Shown: piece after piece, positions 15,939 through 25,155 of the stretch
How the letters are laid out: each line of letters opens with the position of its first letter
Position numbering within the stretch: position 1 is the stretch's first letter
Notes under the pieces: generated by a model
Database searches by the model: none
The model's input: the letters and a program-made list of their open reading frames with translations, nothing else
What the model was told of the DNA's origin: nothing
Assembly (NCBI RefSeq): GCF_039521745.1
Contig: NZ_BAAACT010000069.1
Reading direction: 5' to 3' (one strand)
DNA from: Faecalicatena contorta
Lineage (GTDB): Bacteria; Bacillota; Clostridia; Lachnospirales; Lachnospiraceae
Length of the DNA: 64,000 nucleotides
Made by a program: the position numbers and the translations under genes

Positions 15939-18839
15939 ATGACAAACAAAAAGTATTTCTTCCCCGCACTGCTGGCCGGGCTCTTCATAATGCTGGTGAT
16001 TCTGACCATTCCGGGGGGATATTTCTATGGATCTTATACAGACTGGCTGAGCCAGCATGTCCGGCTTGCTGAGACAATCCGCGGCGCCTGCCTGGAACAG
16101 GGTACATTGGTGCCGGCTTTTCTGCCGCTAGGGGGCGGGAGTAATGGATATCAGTTTTCTTACTATGGATACCTGAGGCCGGACATTCTGATCGGATGTC
16201 TGTTTCCTTTTGTTCCTATGGTATATTTTCTGATCGGCTATATGCTGGCAGGATATTTCTGTTCCGTTATGCTCTGCTATTGCTGGCTGCTAAAACACAC
16301 GCAGGATAAGGGGTCTGCCTTTCTTGGCAGCCTGTTTTTCCTGACTGCCGCATGTTTTTTTCAGACCCATCGGCAGATCATGTTTGTAAATTATATGCCC
16401 TTTTTGATGCTGGCACTTTTGTGCATTAAGAAAAAACGTTTTCAGTTTCTTCCGCTATGCATGCTGCTGATTTACCTTAACAGTTTTTATTACTCCATAG
16501 CCTGCCTCGCGGTCATTGGCTGGTACTGGATGCGTGAGGAGGGAACGGAATTCTGGAAACATGGATTGCTTCGATATTTAAAATCAGCCTTTCTTTCCAT
16601 CGGTATGGCGGCTCTTCTGCTTATACCGACTGCATTGGTCATTCTGGAACACAAACGCGCTTCTGAGAATCTGAATCTAATGGAGATACTTGGGGCAAAT
16701 GCCGATATGCACGGACTCCTGTACAGTCCTTACGGAATGGGGCTGACCGCAATATGCCTTTACCTGCTGCTTTTGGGGCTCTGCCATAAAAAGTACCGGA
16801 CTGAGAGTATTATGCTGCTCTTTGTTTCCTTCTGCGGAGCCGCTGCATGGATATTGAACGGGACACTGTACGCCCGTGCAAAGATTCTGATTCCATTTGT
16901 ACCGCTCGTTGTACTGCAATGCGCGAAACTTTTAAATGAACTGCGCATGGAAAAAATTACCTGGAAGCTTTGGCCCTGTTTGATTGCCGCTTCATGCTTG
17001 TTCTTTTTCCGTTCAAAGAATACATTTCCATGGATAGCTGCTGACCTTGGAATCCTCCTACTTGTTGTACTGGTCAGCAAAATAAAGGTGAAAGAACCCC
17101 TACTGAAGTACAGGTATGTGACCAGCCGGGTTCTGCTATGCTTCATGCCTTGTATGCTGTTTTACCAGACCATGCAGAAGGAACAGTTTGTAAAGAAAGA
17201 AGATGTATTCACAGACAACTCTGTGCTGGACAGCAGCCCGGTGTATGGCGGATCTCCTCTCTACAGATACGACACACTGACTGACGTACTCAATACCGGC
17301 AATCTTGCGGTAAACGGCAGGCAGCAGAAAAGTGCCATGTACTCCTCTATTTCTAATGAGGGATACTCTGACTTTTATTATGATACGCTGCTGTCCCCCG
17401 TTCAGATTAATAACAGGCTGGCGATCCTGCCCTCTTCCAATCCGTTTTTACTGAATTTCCTCGGGGTGCGTTATCTTGAGACCTTTCAGGATCAAGTGCC
17501 TGCCGGATATCAAATCGTGAAAGCTGCAGGCACTGAAAAAAACACGGCCGGCAAAAGCCTTCCTGTTCTGGCTGAAAATGAGAATGTGCTGCCTGTTGCT
17601 TATACGACCAGTTCTCTCATGAGCCAGTCACAGTATGAAAAACTGAACAAATACGACCGACTTGATGCCATAACCCGATATACCATTGTTCCTGGGAACG
17701 ATACTGCCGATCAGCCTGCTGACGCAGCGGAATCTAATATGAAGATTTATGAGCCTTCCTTTGAAGATCTTCAGCTGCCGGACACAATTCAGGCTGAAAA
17801 AACGGACGAGGGGTGGCTTCTGAATGTAAAGAAAGAAACAACAGCTGCGCTCAAACTAAGCCAGTCTTTGAAAGAACAGATTCTGCTGCTGGATTTTGAA
17901 GTTGAGAATCAGGGACAGCACGCGGTTGTCATTGATATAAACCATATGAGAAATAAGCTGTCCGGTCCGGGCGCCCCTTACCCCAACGGAAACAATACTT
18001 TCCATTACCAGTTTACCAGTCCTTCTCAAGAGGGACTTCACACGCTTACTATTACATTTTCCAAAGGAAAATATCTGATAAAGCATATAAACTGGCATAC
18101 CTATGACGTACAAAACCTCGCGGAAAAACAGTATACGGAGGTTGAAGAACAGGCGCCACGATCCGGTGAAATATTATCCTGCAGGGCATCTCTTGATGAG
18201 GACGGCTTTTTTGTAACCTCCATTCCTGTACAAAGGGGTATGGAAATCCTGGTTGACGGGAAAAATGTTCCTATCCTTACTTTGAACCAAGCATTTGCAG
18301 GTGTTCATCTGACAAGAGGAGTTCATGAAATCAGCGTCCGGTTCCATGCGCCGGGACAGCTGGCCGGATTTATTATTACGACTGGCAGCTTTCTGATTTA
18401 TCTTCTTTATGCACTCCGGGCTCCTAGGCTTGCGCTTCTCGGGATGCTGAAAACCAAAAAGGAACTTGTACTCTATTGCTTAAGCGGCGGTGTAACAACA
18501 TTTGTAAATTATTTAATTTACTATGCGCTTTTAAAAATATCTGTGGGGTACCTTGCAGCTAATACATTGGCCTGGGGAGGAGCTGTTATCACGGCGTATC
18601 TGTTGAACCGCAGACTGGTGTTCCACTCGCAGAAACAGATCCTGCAGGAATTCTCTTCCTTTGTTTGTTTAAGGTTCCTGACGCTTCTGGTGGAAAATGC
18701 CCTGCTCTGGCTGACAGCAGGCGCCTTGGGCATACCGCCTCTGCCTTCTAAGATCATAGTAAGCGTAATCACTGTATTATCGAATTATGTGCTGTGTAAG
18801 TATAAGATTTTCCAAAAGGAGGAAATGAACCATGGATAA
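15939..18839 (+). CDS. YfhO-like glycosyltransferase fused to a GtrA-type flippase domain
   Basis: Large membrane protein of 966 residues. The first ~410 residues hold about a dozen hydrophobic helices with the YfhO/GT-C look (GGYFYGSYTDWLSQHVRL with an acidic residue in the first loop, FLPLGGGSNGYQFSYYG after it). An extracytoplasmic region follows (~420-815), then a transmembrane helix. Residues ~845-966 match the GtrA/GtcA family: four helices, FVNYLIYYALL, TAYLLNRRLVFHSQ and VLSNYVLCKYKIFQ. In B. subtilis, Listeria and staphylococci separate YfhO, GtcA and CsbB proteins glycosylate teichoic acid-type polymers. Here two of the three are fused. AAAGGAG precedes the ATG. Confidence 0.8.
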   Translation: MTNKKYFFPALLAGLFIMLVILTIPGGYFYGSYTDWLSQHVRLAETIRGACLEQGTLVPAFLPLGGGSNGYQFSYYGYLRPDILIGCLFPFVPMVYFLIGYMLAGYFCSVMLCYCWLLKHTQDKGSAFLGSLFFLTAACFFQTHRQIMFVNYMPFLMLALLCIKKKRFQFLPLCMLLIYLNSFYYSIACLAVIGWYWMREEGTEFWKHGLLRYLKSAFLSIGMAALLLIPTALVILEHKRASENLNLMEILGANADMHGLLYSPYGMGLTAICLYLLLLGLCHKKYRTESIMLLFVSFCGAAAWILNGTLYARAKILIPFVPLVVLQCAKLLNELRMEKITWKLWPCLIAASCLFFFRSKNTFPWIAADLGILLLVVLVSKIKVKEPLLKYRYVTSRVLLCFMPCMLFYQTMQKEQFVKKEDVFTDNSVLDSSPVYGGSPLYRYDTLTDVLNTGNLAVNGRQQKSAMYSSISNEGYSDFYYDTLLSPVQINNRLAILPSSNPFLLNFLGVRYLETFQDQVPAGYQIVKAAGTEKNTAGKSLPVLAENENVLPVAYTTSSLMSQSQYEKLNKYDRLDAITRYTIVPGNDTADQPADAAESNMKIYEPSFEDLQLPDTIQAEKTDEGWLLNVKKETTAALKLSQSLKEQILLLDFEVENQGQHAVVIDINHMRNKLSGPGAPYPNGNNTFHYQFTSPSQEGLHTLTITFSKGKYLIKHINWHTYDVQNLAEKQYTEVEEQAPRSGEILSCRASLDEDGFFVTSIPVQRGMEILVDGKNVPILTLNQAFAGVHLTRGVHEISVRFHAPGQLAGFIITTGSFLIYLLYALRAPRLALLGMLKTKKELVLYCLSGGVTTFVNYLIYYALLKISVGYLAANTLAWGGAVITAYLLNRRLVFHSQKQILQEFSSFVCLRFLTLLVENALLWLTAGALGIPPLPSKIIVSVITVLSNYVLCKYKIFQKEEMNHG

Positions 18840-19767
18840 AATCAGCATTATCGTTCCCTGCTATAATGAAGAACAGGTGCTTTCCATGTTCTATCAGGAA
18901 ACAGACAAGGCAGTCCGCGGCATAGAGACTGCAGAGTGTGAATTCATTTTTATTGATGACGGAAGCAGGGACCACACACCCGAAATACTGCAAAGCCTGG
19001 TTTATCGGGATAAACGCTGCAAATACCTGTCGTTCTCCCGGAATTTTGGCAAGGAGGCCGCTATGTATGCCGGTCTGCAGCATGCTTCCGGCGATTACTG
19101 CGTATTTATGGATGCGGATCTCCAGCACCCGCCCTCGCTTCTCAGGGAAATGTACAGGGTACTGAAAAATGAGGGCTATGACTGCTGTGCCGGATTCCGG
19201 GAAGACCGTGAGGGAGAAGGGCGGGTCAGAAGCTTTCTTTCCCGCAGATTCTATAAAATCGTTAACAAAATCTGTGATATGAACATGAGTGACGGGGCCG
19301 GGGATTACCGCATGATGAACCGTGCGATGGCCGACTCCATCCTGGAATTCAAGGAATATAACCGATATATGAAAGGAATCTTTTCATTTATCGGTTTTGA
19401 TACCAAATGGATTCCATTCCGCAACGTGGAACGTGCCGCGGGAAACAGCAAATGGAGCTTTAGAAGCCTGTTCAGGTATGCCCTGGACGGAATATTCTCC
19501 TTCTCAACCGCCCCGATTACGCTTGCCGGAACAACCGGCAGCCTCCTGCTGGCTGCCGCCCTGCTGCTCGGAATTGCCGTGGCTGTACGGACGTTTATCT
19601 TAGGCTATGCAGCCAGCGGAATCCTGCTTGTGGTGCTGCTCATCTTGGGATTGAACGGGATACAGCTGCTTTTTATATCCGTATTGGGGCAGTATATCTC
19701 AAAAGATTACATGGAAACAAAAAAGCGGCCTCTATATATTGTAAAGAGAGAAGAAGGGTTTCGATAG
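18832..19767 (+). CDS. Family 2 glycosyltransferase (CsbB/GtrB type)
   Basis: Membrane-anchored polyprenyl-phosphate sugar transferase of 311 residues. The cytosolic GT-A domain has IIVPCYNEE at 6-14, DDGS at 42-45 and the metal-binding DAD at 94-96 in VFMDADLQHP. Two C-terminal transmembrane helices lie at about 232-262 and 267-291. It should load a sugar onto undecaprenyl phosphate, which the fused GtrA domain flips and the YfhO domain transfers outside. The gene overlaps the preceding one by eight bases, with AAAGGAGG upstream. Sugar and acceptor are not known. Confidence 0.88.
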   Translation: MDKISIIVPCYNEEQVLSMFYQETDKAVRGIETAECEFIFIDDGSRDHTPEILQSLVYRDKRCKYLSFSRNFGKEAAMYAGLQHASGDYCVFMDADLQHPPSLLREMYRVLKNEGYDCCAGFREDREGEGRVRSFLSRRFYKIVNKICDMNMSDGAGDYRMMNRAMADSILEFKEYNRYMKGIFSFIGFDTKWIPFRNVERAAGNSKWSFRSLFRYALDGIFSFSTAPITLAGTTGSLLLAAALLLGIAVAVRTFILGYAASGILLVVLLILGLNGIQLLFISVLGQYISKDYMETKKRPLYIVKREEGFR

Positions 19768-19770
19768 TTC

Positions 19771-19832
19771 AAAGGGGTCTGTCCCCTTTGCAGAGGGGTC
19801 AGACCCCTCCGCAAAAGGGTCAGACCCCTTTT
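19771..19832. repeat. Triple dispersed palindrome, copy 2
   Basis: Three consecutive palindromes: AAAGGGGTCTGTCCCCTTT (19771-19789), GAGGGGTCAGACCCCTC (19793-19809) and AAAAGGGTCAGACCCCTTTT (19813-19832). They fill the gap between the convergent glycosyltransferase and metG genes. The last unit supplies two bases of the metG stop codon. Confidence 0.8.
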
Positions 19833-21741
19833 AGCAGATTTCGGCACCGGCCGGCATGTCTTTCTCTGGTGTCATCAGTGCGAGGCAGCCATCTGCGTCT
19901 TCTGCGCAGAGCAGCATTCCCTCTGACAGTACTCCGGCCAGCTTTGCTGGTTTTAGGTTGACAAGCACCATGACTTTCTTGCCTACCATCTCTTCCGGTT
20001 TGTAGTATGCCTTGATTCCCGATACGATCTGTTTTACCTGGCTTCCGACTTTTACCTGGGAACAGAGCAGTTTTTTGGATTTTTTTACTTCTTCACAGGC
20101 AATAATTTCTCCGACCTGGAACTGCATTTTTCCGAAATCTTCGAATGTAATTTCTGGTTTTGCCTCTATGTCAATGACGGTTTCTTCCGCATCTTTTGCC
20201 CCGGTCTCTGCCACAGGCGGATGGAGTTCTTCTACTTTTTTCAGTACCTCTTCCAGATCAAGCCTCTGAAACAAAATTTCCGGTTTATCTGTGACATGGC
20301 CCCCGTTCAATTGTTCCAGAATCTTCTTGCTGGTGGACGGCATGAAGGATTCCAGAAGTACGGCTCCTGCGGATATTCCCTGAATCAGGTTCCACAGTAC
20401 GGTTTCCAGCCTGTCTTTTTTGGCCTCGTCTTTTGCAAGAACCCAGGGCATGGTCTCGTCAATGTATTTGTTGCAGCGTTTGAATAAGTTGAAGATTTCC
20501 GTAATGGCATCTGCTACGCGCAGTCCCTCCATCTTAGATTCCACTGCCTTTGGCGTCCCCTCCATGACCGCTTTCAGGTCTGCATCCACATCCTCCGCAA
20601 CGCCTTTATCGCATACCGTTCCCCCAAAGTATTTATTGGTCATGGACACGGTTCGGTTTACCAGGTTGCCCAGGGTGTTTGCGAGGTCCGAATTCAGACG
20701 TTCTACCATCAGTTCCCAGGAGATGATGCCGTCGTTCTCGAAAGGCATTTCGTGGAGTACAAAATAACGCACGGCGTCCACGCCGAAGAAATCAACCAAT
20801 TCATCCGCATACAGCACATTTCCCTTGGATTTGCTCATCTTACCGTCGCCCTGCAGCAGCCACGGATGCCCGAAAATCTGCTTCGGCAGCGGAAGATCCA
20901 GCGCCATCAGGAATATCGGCCAATATATCGTATGAAAACGGATAATATCCTTACCGATCAGGTGAAGATCTGCCGGCCAGTCTTTTTTAAATTGTTCTGT
21001 ATTGTTTCCGTCGCAGTCATACCCAATACCTGTGATATAGTTCGTGAGCGCATCCAGCCATACATATACCACATGCTTGGGATCGAATTCCACAGGAATT
21101 CCCCATTTAAATGATGTCCTGGATACGCACAGATCCTGCAGGCCGGGCAGAAGGAAATTGTTCATCATTTCGTTTTTACGGGACACTGGCTGGATAAACT
21201 CCTGATGTGTATTAATATGCTCGATCAGACGGTCCGCGTATTTGCTCATTTTAAAGAAATACGCCTCCTCCTGTGCAGGCTGAACCTCGCGCCCGCAGTC
21301 TGGGCATTTTCCATCCACAAGCTGGGACTCTGTAAAGAAGGACTCGCACGGAGTGCAGTACATGCCCTCGTAATGCCCTTTATAAATATCACCCTGGTCG
21401 TACAGCTTTTTGAAAATCTTCTGCACCTGTTTTTCGTGTTCTTCGTCAGTAGTGCGGATAAATTTGTCATAGGATGTATCCATCAGGTCCCAGATTCTTC
21501 TGATATCACCTGCCACATTGTCCACGAATTCCTTAGGGGTGATCCCAGCCTCGTCTGCCTTCAGCTCGATTTTCTGACCGTGTTCATCTGTACCTGTCTG
21601 GAAGAACACATCATACCCCTGGCTTCTTTTGTACCTTGCAATCGCATCTGCAAGGACGATTTCATAGGTGTTCCCAATATGCGGTTTGCCGGATGTATAG
21701 GCAATCGCTGTTGTAATGTAATACTTTTGTTTTTCTGACAT
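19831..21741 (-). CDS. metG: Methionine-tRNA ligase
   Basis: Class I aminoacyl-tRNA synthetase charging tRNA-Met, 636 residues. Signature GKPHIGNTYE (HIGH motif) near 15-24, zinc-binding CTPC and CPDCG near 127-148, KMSKS motif in DGKMSKSKGN near 300, and a C-terminal EMAP/Trbp111-type tRNA-binding domain from about 535 (FQVGEIIACEEVKKSKKLL). The ATG at 21741 has AAAGGAGAG upstream. It is a single gene under a T-box leader. The stop codon is embedded in the edge of a dispersed palindrome. Confidence 0.96.
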   Translation of the reverse strand: MSEKQKYYITTAIAYTSGKPHIGNTYEIVLADAIARYKRSQGYDVFFQTGTDEHGQKIELKADEAGITPKEFVDNVAGDIRRIWDLMDTSYDKFIRTTDEEHEKQVQKIFKKLYDQGDIYKGHYEGMYCTPCESFFTESQLVDGKCPDCGREVQPAQEEAYFFKMSKYADRLIEHINTHQEFIQPVSRKNEMMNNFLLPGLQDLCVSRTSFKWGIPVEFDPKHVVYVWLDALTNYITGIGYDCDGNNTEQFKKDWPADLHLIGKDIIRFHTIYWPIFLMALDLPLPKQIFGHPWLLQGDGKMSKSKGNVLYADELVDFFGVDAVRYFVLHEMPFENDGIISWELMVERLNSDLANTLGNLVNRTVSMTNKYFGGTVCDKGVAEDVDADLKAVMEGTPKAVESKMEGLRVADAITEIFNLFKRCNKYIDETMPWVLAKDEAKKDRLETVLWNLIQGISAGAVLLESFMPSTSKKILEQLNGGHVTDKPEILFQRLDLEEVLKKVEELHPPVAETGAKDAEETVIDIEAKPEITFEDFGKMQFQVGEIIACEEVKKSKKLLCSQVKVGSQVKQIVSGIKAYYKPEEMVGKKVMVLVNLKPAKLAGVLSEGMLLCAEDADGCLALMTPEKDMPAGAEIC

Positions 21742-21842
21742 GATTCTCTCTCCTTTAAGAACGCCGCCCTGTCCGTGGAAGGGACGCCCCGATTTCACTG
21801 TTGACCTGTACCAAAACGCTTTAGACTGGTACTCTTATAACA

Positions 21843-22204
21843 CAAAAAACCGCCCTCTTAATTAATATTAAGAAGACGGATCCTATCCGTGTTACCACTT
21901 CCAATTCACCCTGACCTCACGGACAGAGCCTCAGTAAGTGCCAGCCAGCACTCCTTCGCTGTAAAGGGCGAACCCATCGCAGCCTTGCACAGAACCTCCG
22001 GCGGCATACTTAAATACTTAAGAATTCCTCAGACTGCCTCACGTCTGTTCTCTGTTCGGTGCGCCGCTCAGAAGCCATCTTCATCTGCCCTTCATTCATC
22101 CCTCTCAGCGTTCGTTCCTATGTTGAGGAACTGTGGGAATTCTCTGTGGAATGTCCTGCGGACTACTCTCTCCGTCACTGCGTTTTTCATTTCTGTTTGG
22201 TCTG
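21843..22204 (-). promoter_or_regulatory. T-box riboswitch leader of metG
   Basis: Minus-strand leader of about 360 nt between the promoter and metG. Near its 5' end is the conserved GAGAGAGTAGT-type segment of stem I (~22163-22180). The T-box itself reads GGAAGTGGTAACACGG (about 21888-21904) and can pair with an uncharged tRNA acceptor end. The intrinsic terminator CCGTCTTCTTAAT / AATTAAGAGGGCGG followed by six T lies at 21843-21880. Methionine specificity is inferred from the gene; I could not place the specifier codon with certainty. Confidence 0.85.
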
Positions 22205-22210
22205 TTAAAA

Positions 22211-22239
22211 AGCGTATCACAGCAATTTGCGAATGTCAA
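22211..22239 (-). promoter_or_regulatory. Promoter of the metG T-box transcript
   Basis: Perfect minus-strand -35 TTGACA (22234-22239), 17-base spacer and -10 TACGCT (22211-22216), just upstream of the leader. Confidence 0.7.
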
Positions 22240-22322
22240 GGGTATGACTTTATAAATTCTAAAGATCCCTTCATAAAGTTTAAATGATTCTTTTACAAAC
22301 TATTAATGCTGATATCACAATT

Positions 22323-22431
22323 TTGTCACATTTTTTGTTTAAATTATAATCATACAAAGCAGAGATGCTTTTTCAGATAAATTTTCTTTTTCATACCTTT
22401 CTCCGCCGGAGCTCACAGCCCCGGCTTTTTT
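22323..22431 (+). ncRNA. Possible small RNA gene (~75 nt)
   Basis: On the plus strand a promoter TTGTCA (22323-22328), 16-base spacer, TATAAT (22345-22350) is followed about 75 bases later by an intrinsic terminator. Its stem is GCCGGAGCT (22405-22413) with AGCCCCGGC (22417-22425) and one mismatch, then six T. A small AAGCA/TGCTT hairpin lies at the predicted 5' end. No ribosome site or convincing reading frame is present. It points toward the 3' end of niaR and diverges from the metG leader. Confidence 0.4.
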
Positions 22432-22451
22432 ATGATATTAGGAAATTCCAT

Positions 22452-22964
22452 CTAAGGCTCGATCAGGTATCCTTTTCTTCGGAGCATATCTTCTATCATG
22501 TCCAGGGTCTCTTCATTATCCGCCTCCACTTTATGATAGTGATAGTTCGATGTTATATTCTTGAGCGGACTGGATTTTCCGCTCCTGATGTCTTCCATAA
22601 ACTCCATGACTTTTCTTCTGGAATTGATGTTAAGTTCCGCCTCCATGTGCCCGTATACCCGATGATTAATCATAACATTGACGACCCGGCCGCCCAGATC
22701 TACGATGGAACACAGCTCATTTTCCAGGTCATCGTCCGTATGGTTCACTTTAAACACCCGGCCGGCGGACTTCGGCGCATTCAGAATATATCCCCTGTTT
22801 GTGGAAATGATATCGTGTCCGGCTGCGCGGATCAGGGCGATATCCTGCACGATAACCTGACGGCTCACTTCATATTCCTGTGCCAGTGTCTTGCCGGATA
22901 CCGGTATGGCACTGTTTTTTATATGGCTCACTATAGCATTTCTGCGTTCAGAACCTGTCATCAT
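22452..22964 (-). CDS. niaR: Niacin-responsive repressor NiaR (HTH + 3H domain)
   Basis: Transcription repressor of 170 residues. An N-terminal HTH_11 domain (SGKTLAQEYEVSRQVIVQDI, ~23-42) precedes a 3H domain. The histidines expected to bind metal and nicotinate are seen in VNHTDDD (~75), HRVYGHME (~101-106) and NYHYHKVEA (~142). In other Firmicutes NiaR represses NAD biosynthesis genes when niacin is abundant. Here it is the last gene of the nadABC operon it probably controls. AGGTG lies ten bases before the ATG; a second ATG follows immediately. Confidence 0.9.
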   Translation of the reverse strand: MMTGSERRNAIVSHIKNSAIPVSGKTLAQEYEVSRQVIVQDIALIRAAGHDIISTNRGYILNAPKSAGRVFKVNHTDDDLENELCSIVDLGGRVVNVMINHRVYGHMEAELNINSRRKVMEFMEDIRSGKSSPLKNITSNYHYHKVEADNEETLDMIEDMLRRKGYLIEP

Positions 22965-22999
22965 GAGATGCTTTCACCTGCCTTTCTGTCTGTCCGGAT

Positions 23000-23851
23000 T
23001 TATACTGCATGAAGATTCTTCATCGATATATCCAGGATCGGCGCGGAATGTGTCAGCGCCCCGCTGGAAACATAGTCTACGCCGAGCGCGGTAATTCTGT
23101 CGATGTTCTCCTTTGTCACATTTCCGGAACACTCTGTTTCGGCCCTGTGGTCTATGATGCGGATAGCTTCCTGCATCTCCTCTGTCGTCATATTGTCCAG
23201 CATAATGATGTCTGCACCGGCCTCAACCGCTTCTTTTACCATATCCAGGTTCTCAACCTCAACCTCGATCTTCCTCACAAATGGTGCATAGTCCTTCGCC
23301 ATCTGCACGGCCTTCGCCACGCTGCCCGCTGCGCCGATGTGATTATCTTTTAGTAAAACACCGTCTGACAGATTATATCTGTGATTATATCCACCGCCGA
23401 CCCGCACAGCGTATTTTTCAAAAATCCGCATATTAGGCGTGGTCTTTCTTGTATCCAGTAATTTTGTCTTCGTTCCTTCCAGGAGTGCCGCTACGGAATG
23501 CGTATAGGTTGCAATTCCACTCATTCTCTGCAGATAATTCAGCGCCACCCGCTCGCCTGATAAGAGCACCCGGATATCCCCTGTTACTTTTCCCATGAGC
23601 TGGCCTTTCATGACCTGATCGCCGTCTTTGCAGTAAAACTCTGCCATAACCTGACTGTCCAGCAGCTCGAATACCCGTTTAAATACATGGAGTCCGGCGA
23701 TGATTCCGTCTTCTTTACAGATCAGCTCTACCTCACCTTTCACGGCTTCTTTCATCACTGCATTGGTGGTAACATCCTCACTGGAAATGTCCTCCTTTAG
23801 CGCCTCTAAAATCAGGTGGTCAGCCTGTAATGTCATTGTAATATCATTCAT
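23000..23851 (-). CDS. nadC: Quinolinate phosphoribosyltransferase
   Basis: Converts quinolinate and PRPP to nicotinate mononucleotide. The protein has 283 residues, the usual length. Visible motifs: EDISSEDVTTNAV near the start, ALNYLQRMSGIAT (~104-116), the basic LLDTRKTTPNMR (~133-144) that binds substrate phosphates, GGGYNHRYNLSDGVLLKDNHI (~152-172), and EVENLDMVKEAVEAGADIIMLDNM in the barrel. It follows nadB after about 90 bases and precedes niaR by 35 bases. Confidence 0.95.
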   Translation of the reverse strand: MNDITMTLQADHLILEALKEDISSEDVTTNAVMKEAVKGEVELICKEDGIIAGLHVFKRVFELLDSQVMAEFYCKDGDQVMKGQLMGKVTGDIRVLLSGERVALNYLQRMSGIATYTHSVAALLEGTKTKLLDTRKTTPNMRIFEKYAVRVGGGYNHRYNLSDGVLLKDNHIGAAGSVAKAVQMAKDYAPFVRKIEVEVENLDMVKEAVEAGADIIMLDNMTTEEMQEAIRIIDHRAETECSGNVTKENIDRITALGVDYVSSGALTHSAPILDISMKNLHAV

Positions 23852-23942
23852 TTGTCCTGTTCTCCCTTCTATTTACTGATTTTTTAATCCGGTCCACCAC
23901 AAACGTTCCATTTAAGGCAGGTCTGTGCCATTTTCCCGCTGT

Positions 23943-25136
23943 TCACGCCGTTTCTTCCTTTTGGGTTTCTGTCCCATACAGTTCTTTGACCTTTCCAGCC
24001 GCCCGCTTTGCGAATACCAGGCTCTCCAACAGGGAATTGCTGGCCAGACGATTGGCGCCGTGGACGCCGTTGCAGCTAGTTTCTCCCACGGCAAACAGGC
24101 TGTCCATGGATGTCTGGCTGTCGGAATCCACCCAGATACCGCCCATGAAATAGTGCTGGGCAGGAACCACCGGAATGTATTCCCTGGTTACATCATAGCC
24201 TTCTTCCAGACAGTGCCGGCAGATATTTGGGAAATGGCTCATGATGGTTTCTTTATCAATATGTTCCATCGAAAGCCATACATAATCTGTTCCATCCTTT
24301 TCCATCTGTTCGTGAATCGCTTTTGTCACAACATCGCGTGGAAGGAGTTCATTTACAAAACGCTCCCCTTTTTTATTGTAAAGGACGGCCCCCTCTCCTC
24401 TTACTGACTCGGAAATCAAAAATCTTCTGCCCGGTTTCCGTGAATACAGCGTGGTGGGATGAATCTGCACATAGTCCAGATGTTCCAGACGGATGCCGTG
24501 TTTTTTCGAGATTTCTATGGCATCCCCTGTTAAATGAGGATAATTAGTGGAATGTTTATAATTTCCCCCGATTCCCCCGCTTGCCAGGACCGTAAAATCC
24601 GCGCGGATCTCTATCTTGCCGTCTGCCTCCGACTCTGCCAGAACCCCGGTGCATATTCCGTTTTCTTCTATAATATCGGTCATGGTTGTATATTCCAAAA
24701 TAGTGACATTCTTAAGCTTCTTAACCTGGGCAAGAAGCTTACCCGTAATCTCTTGTCCGGTAATGTCCGCATGATACAGGATTCTGGGAGTGGAATGCGC
24801 GCCCTCCCGCGTATAGGCGAAACCGTCTTTGCTTCGCTCAAACTCCACTCCATATCTAACCAGGTCTTCTATGATTTCCCGGGAGCTCCGTATCATAATA
24901 TCCACGGACTCCCTGCGGTTCTCGTAATGCCCTGCCTTCATTGTATCTTCAAAATAACTGTCGTAATCATCCTCGTCCCGGAGAACGCAGATACCGCCCT
25001 GGGCCAGGAAAGAATCACTGCTCTCCACATCCGATTTGGTGAGCATCAGGATCTGCTTATCCCGCGGCAGATTCAACGCACAGAATAATCCTGCCACACC
25101 AGTACCAACAATTACGACTTCTGTTTTCATTTCCAT
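23943..25136 (-). CDS. nadB: L-aspartate oxidase (short form)
   Basis: FAD-dependent oxidase giving iminoaspartate for quinolinate synthesis. Residues are counted from the ATG at 25136, about 397 in all; a second ATG six bases later is equally possible. The FAD motif VIVGTGVAGLFCALN is N-terminal, SFLAQGGICVL follows, and REGAHSTPRILYHADITG, GGIGGNYKHSTNYPHLTGD and VPAQHYFMGGIWVD are typical of NadB. The protein lacks the C-terminal helical domain of E. coli NadB (about 540 residues), a truncation also seen in clostridial forms as far as I recall. It lies 19 bases after nadA. Confidence 0.93.
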   Translation of the reverse strand: MEMKTEVVIVGTGVAGLFCALNLPRDKQILMLTKSDVESSDSFLAQGGICVLRDEDDYDSYFEDTMKAGHYENRRESVDIMIRSSREIIEDLVRYGVEFERSKDGFAYTREGAHSTPRILYHADITGQEITGKLLAQVKKLKNVTILEYTTMTDIIEENGICTGVLAESEADGKIEIRADFTVLASGGIGGNYKHSTNYPHLTGDAIEISKKHGIRLEHLDYVQIHPTTLYSRKPGRRFLISESVRGEGAVLYNKKGERFVNELLPRDVVTKAIHEQMEKDGTDYVWLSMEHIDKETIMSHFPNICRHCLEEGYDVTREYIPVVPAQHYFMGGIWVDSDSQTSMDSLFAVGETSCNGVHGANRLASNSLLESLVFAKRAAGKVKELYGTETQKEETA

Positions 25137-25155
25137 AACAGCCCCACAGCCTTTC

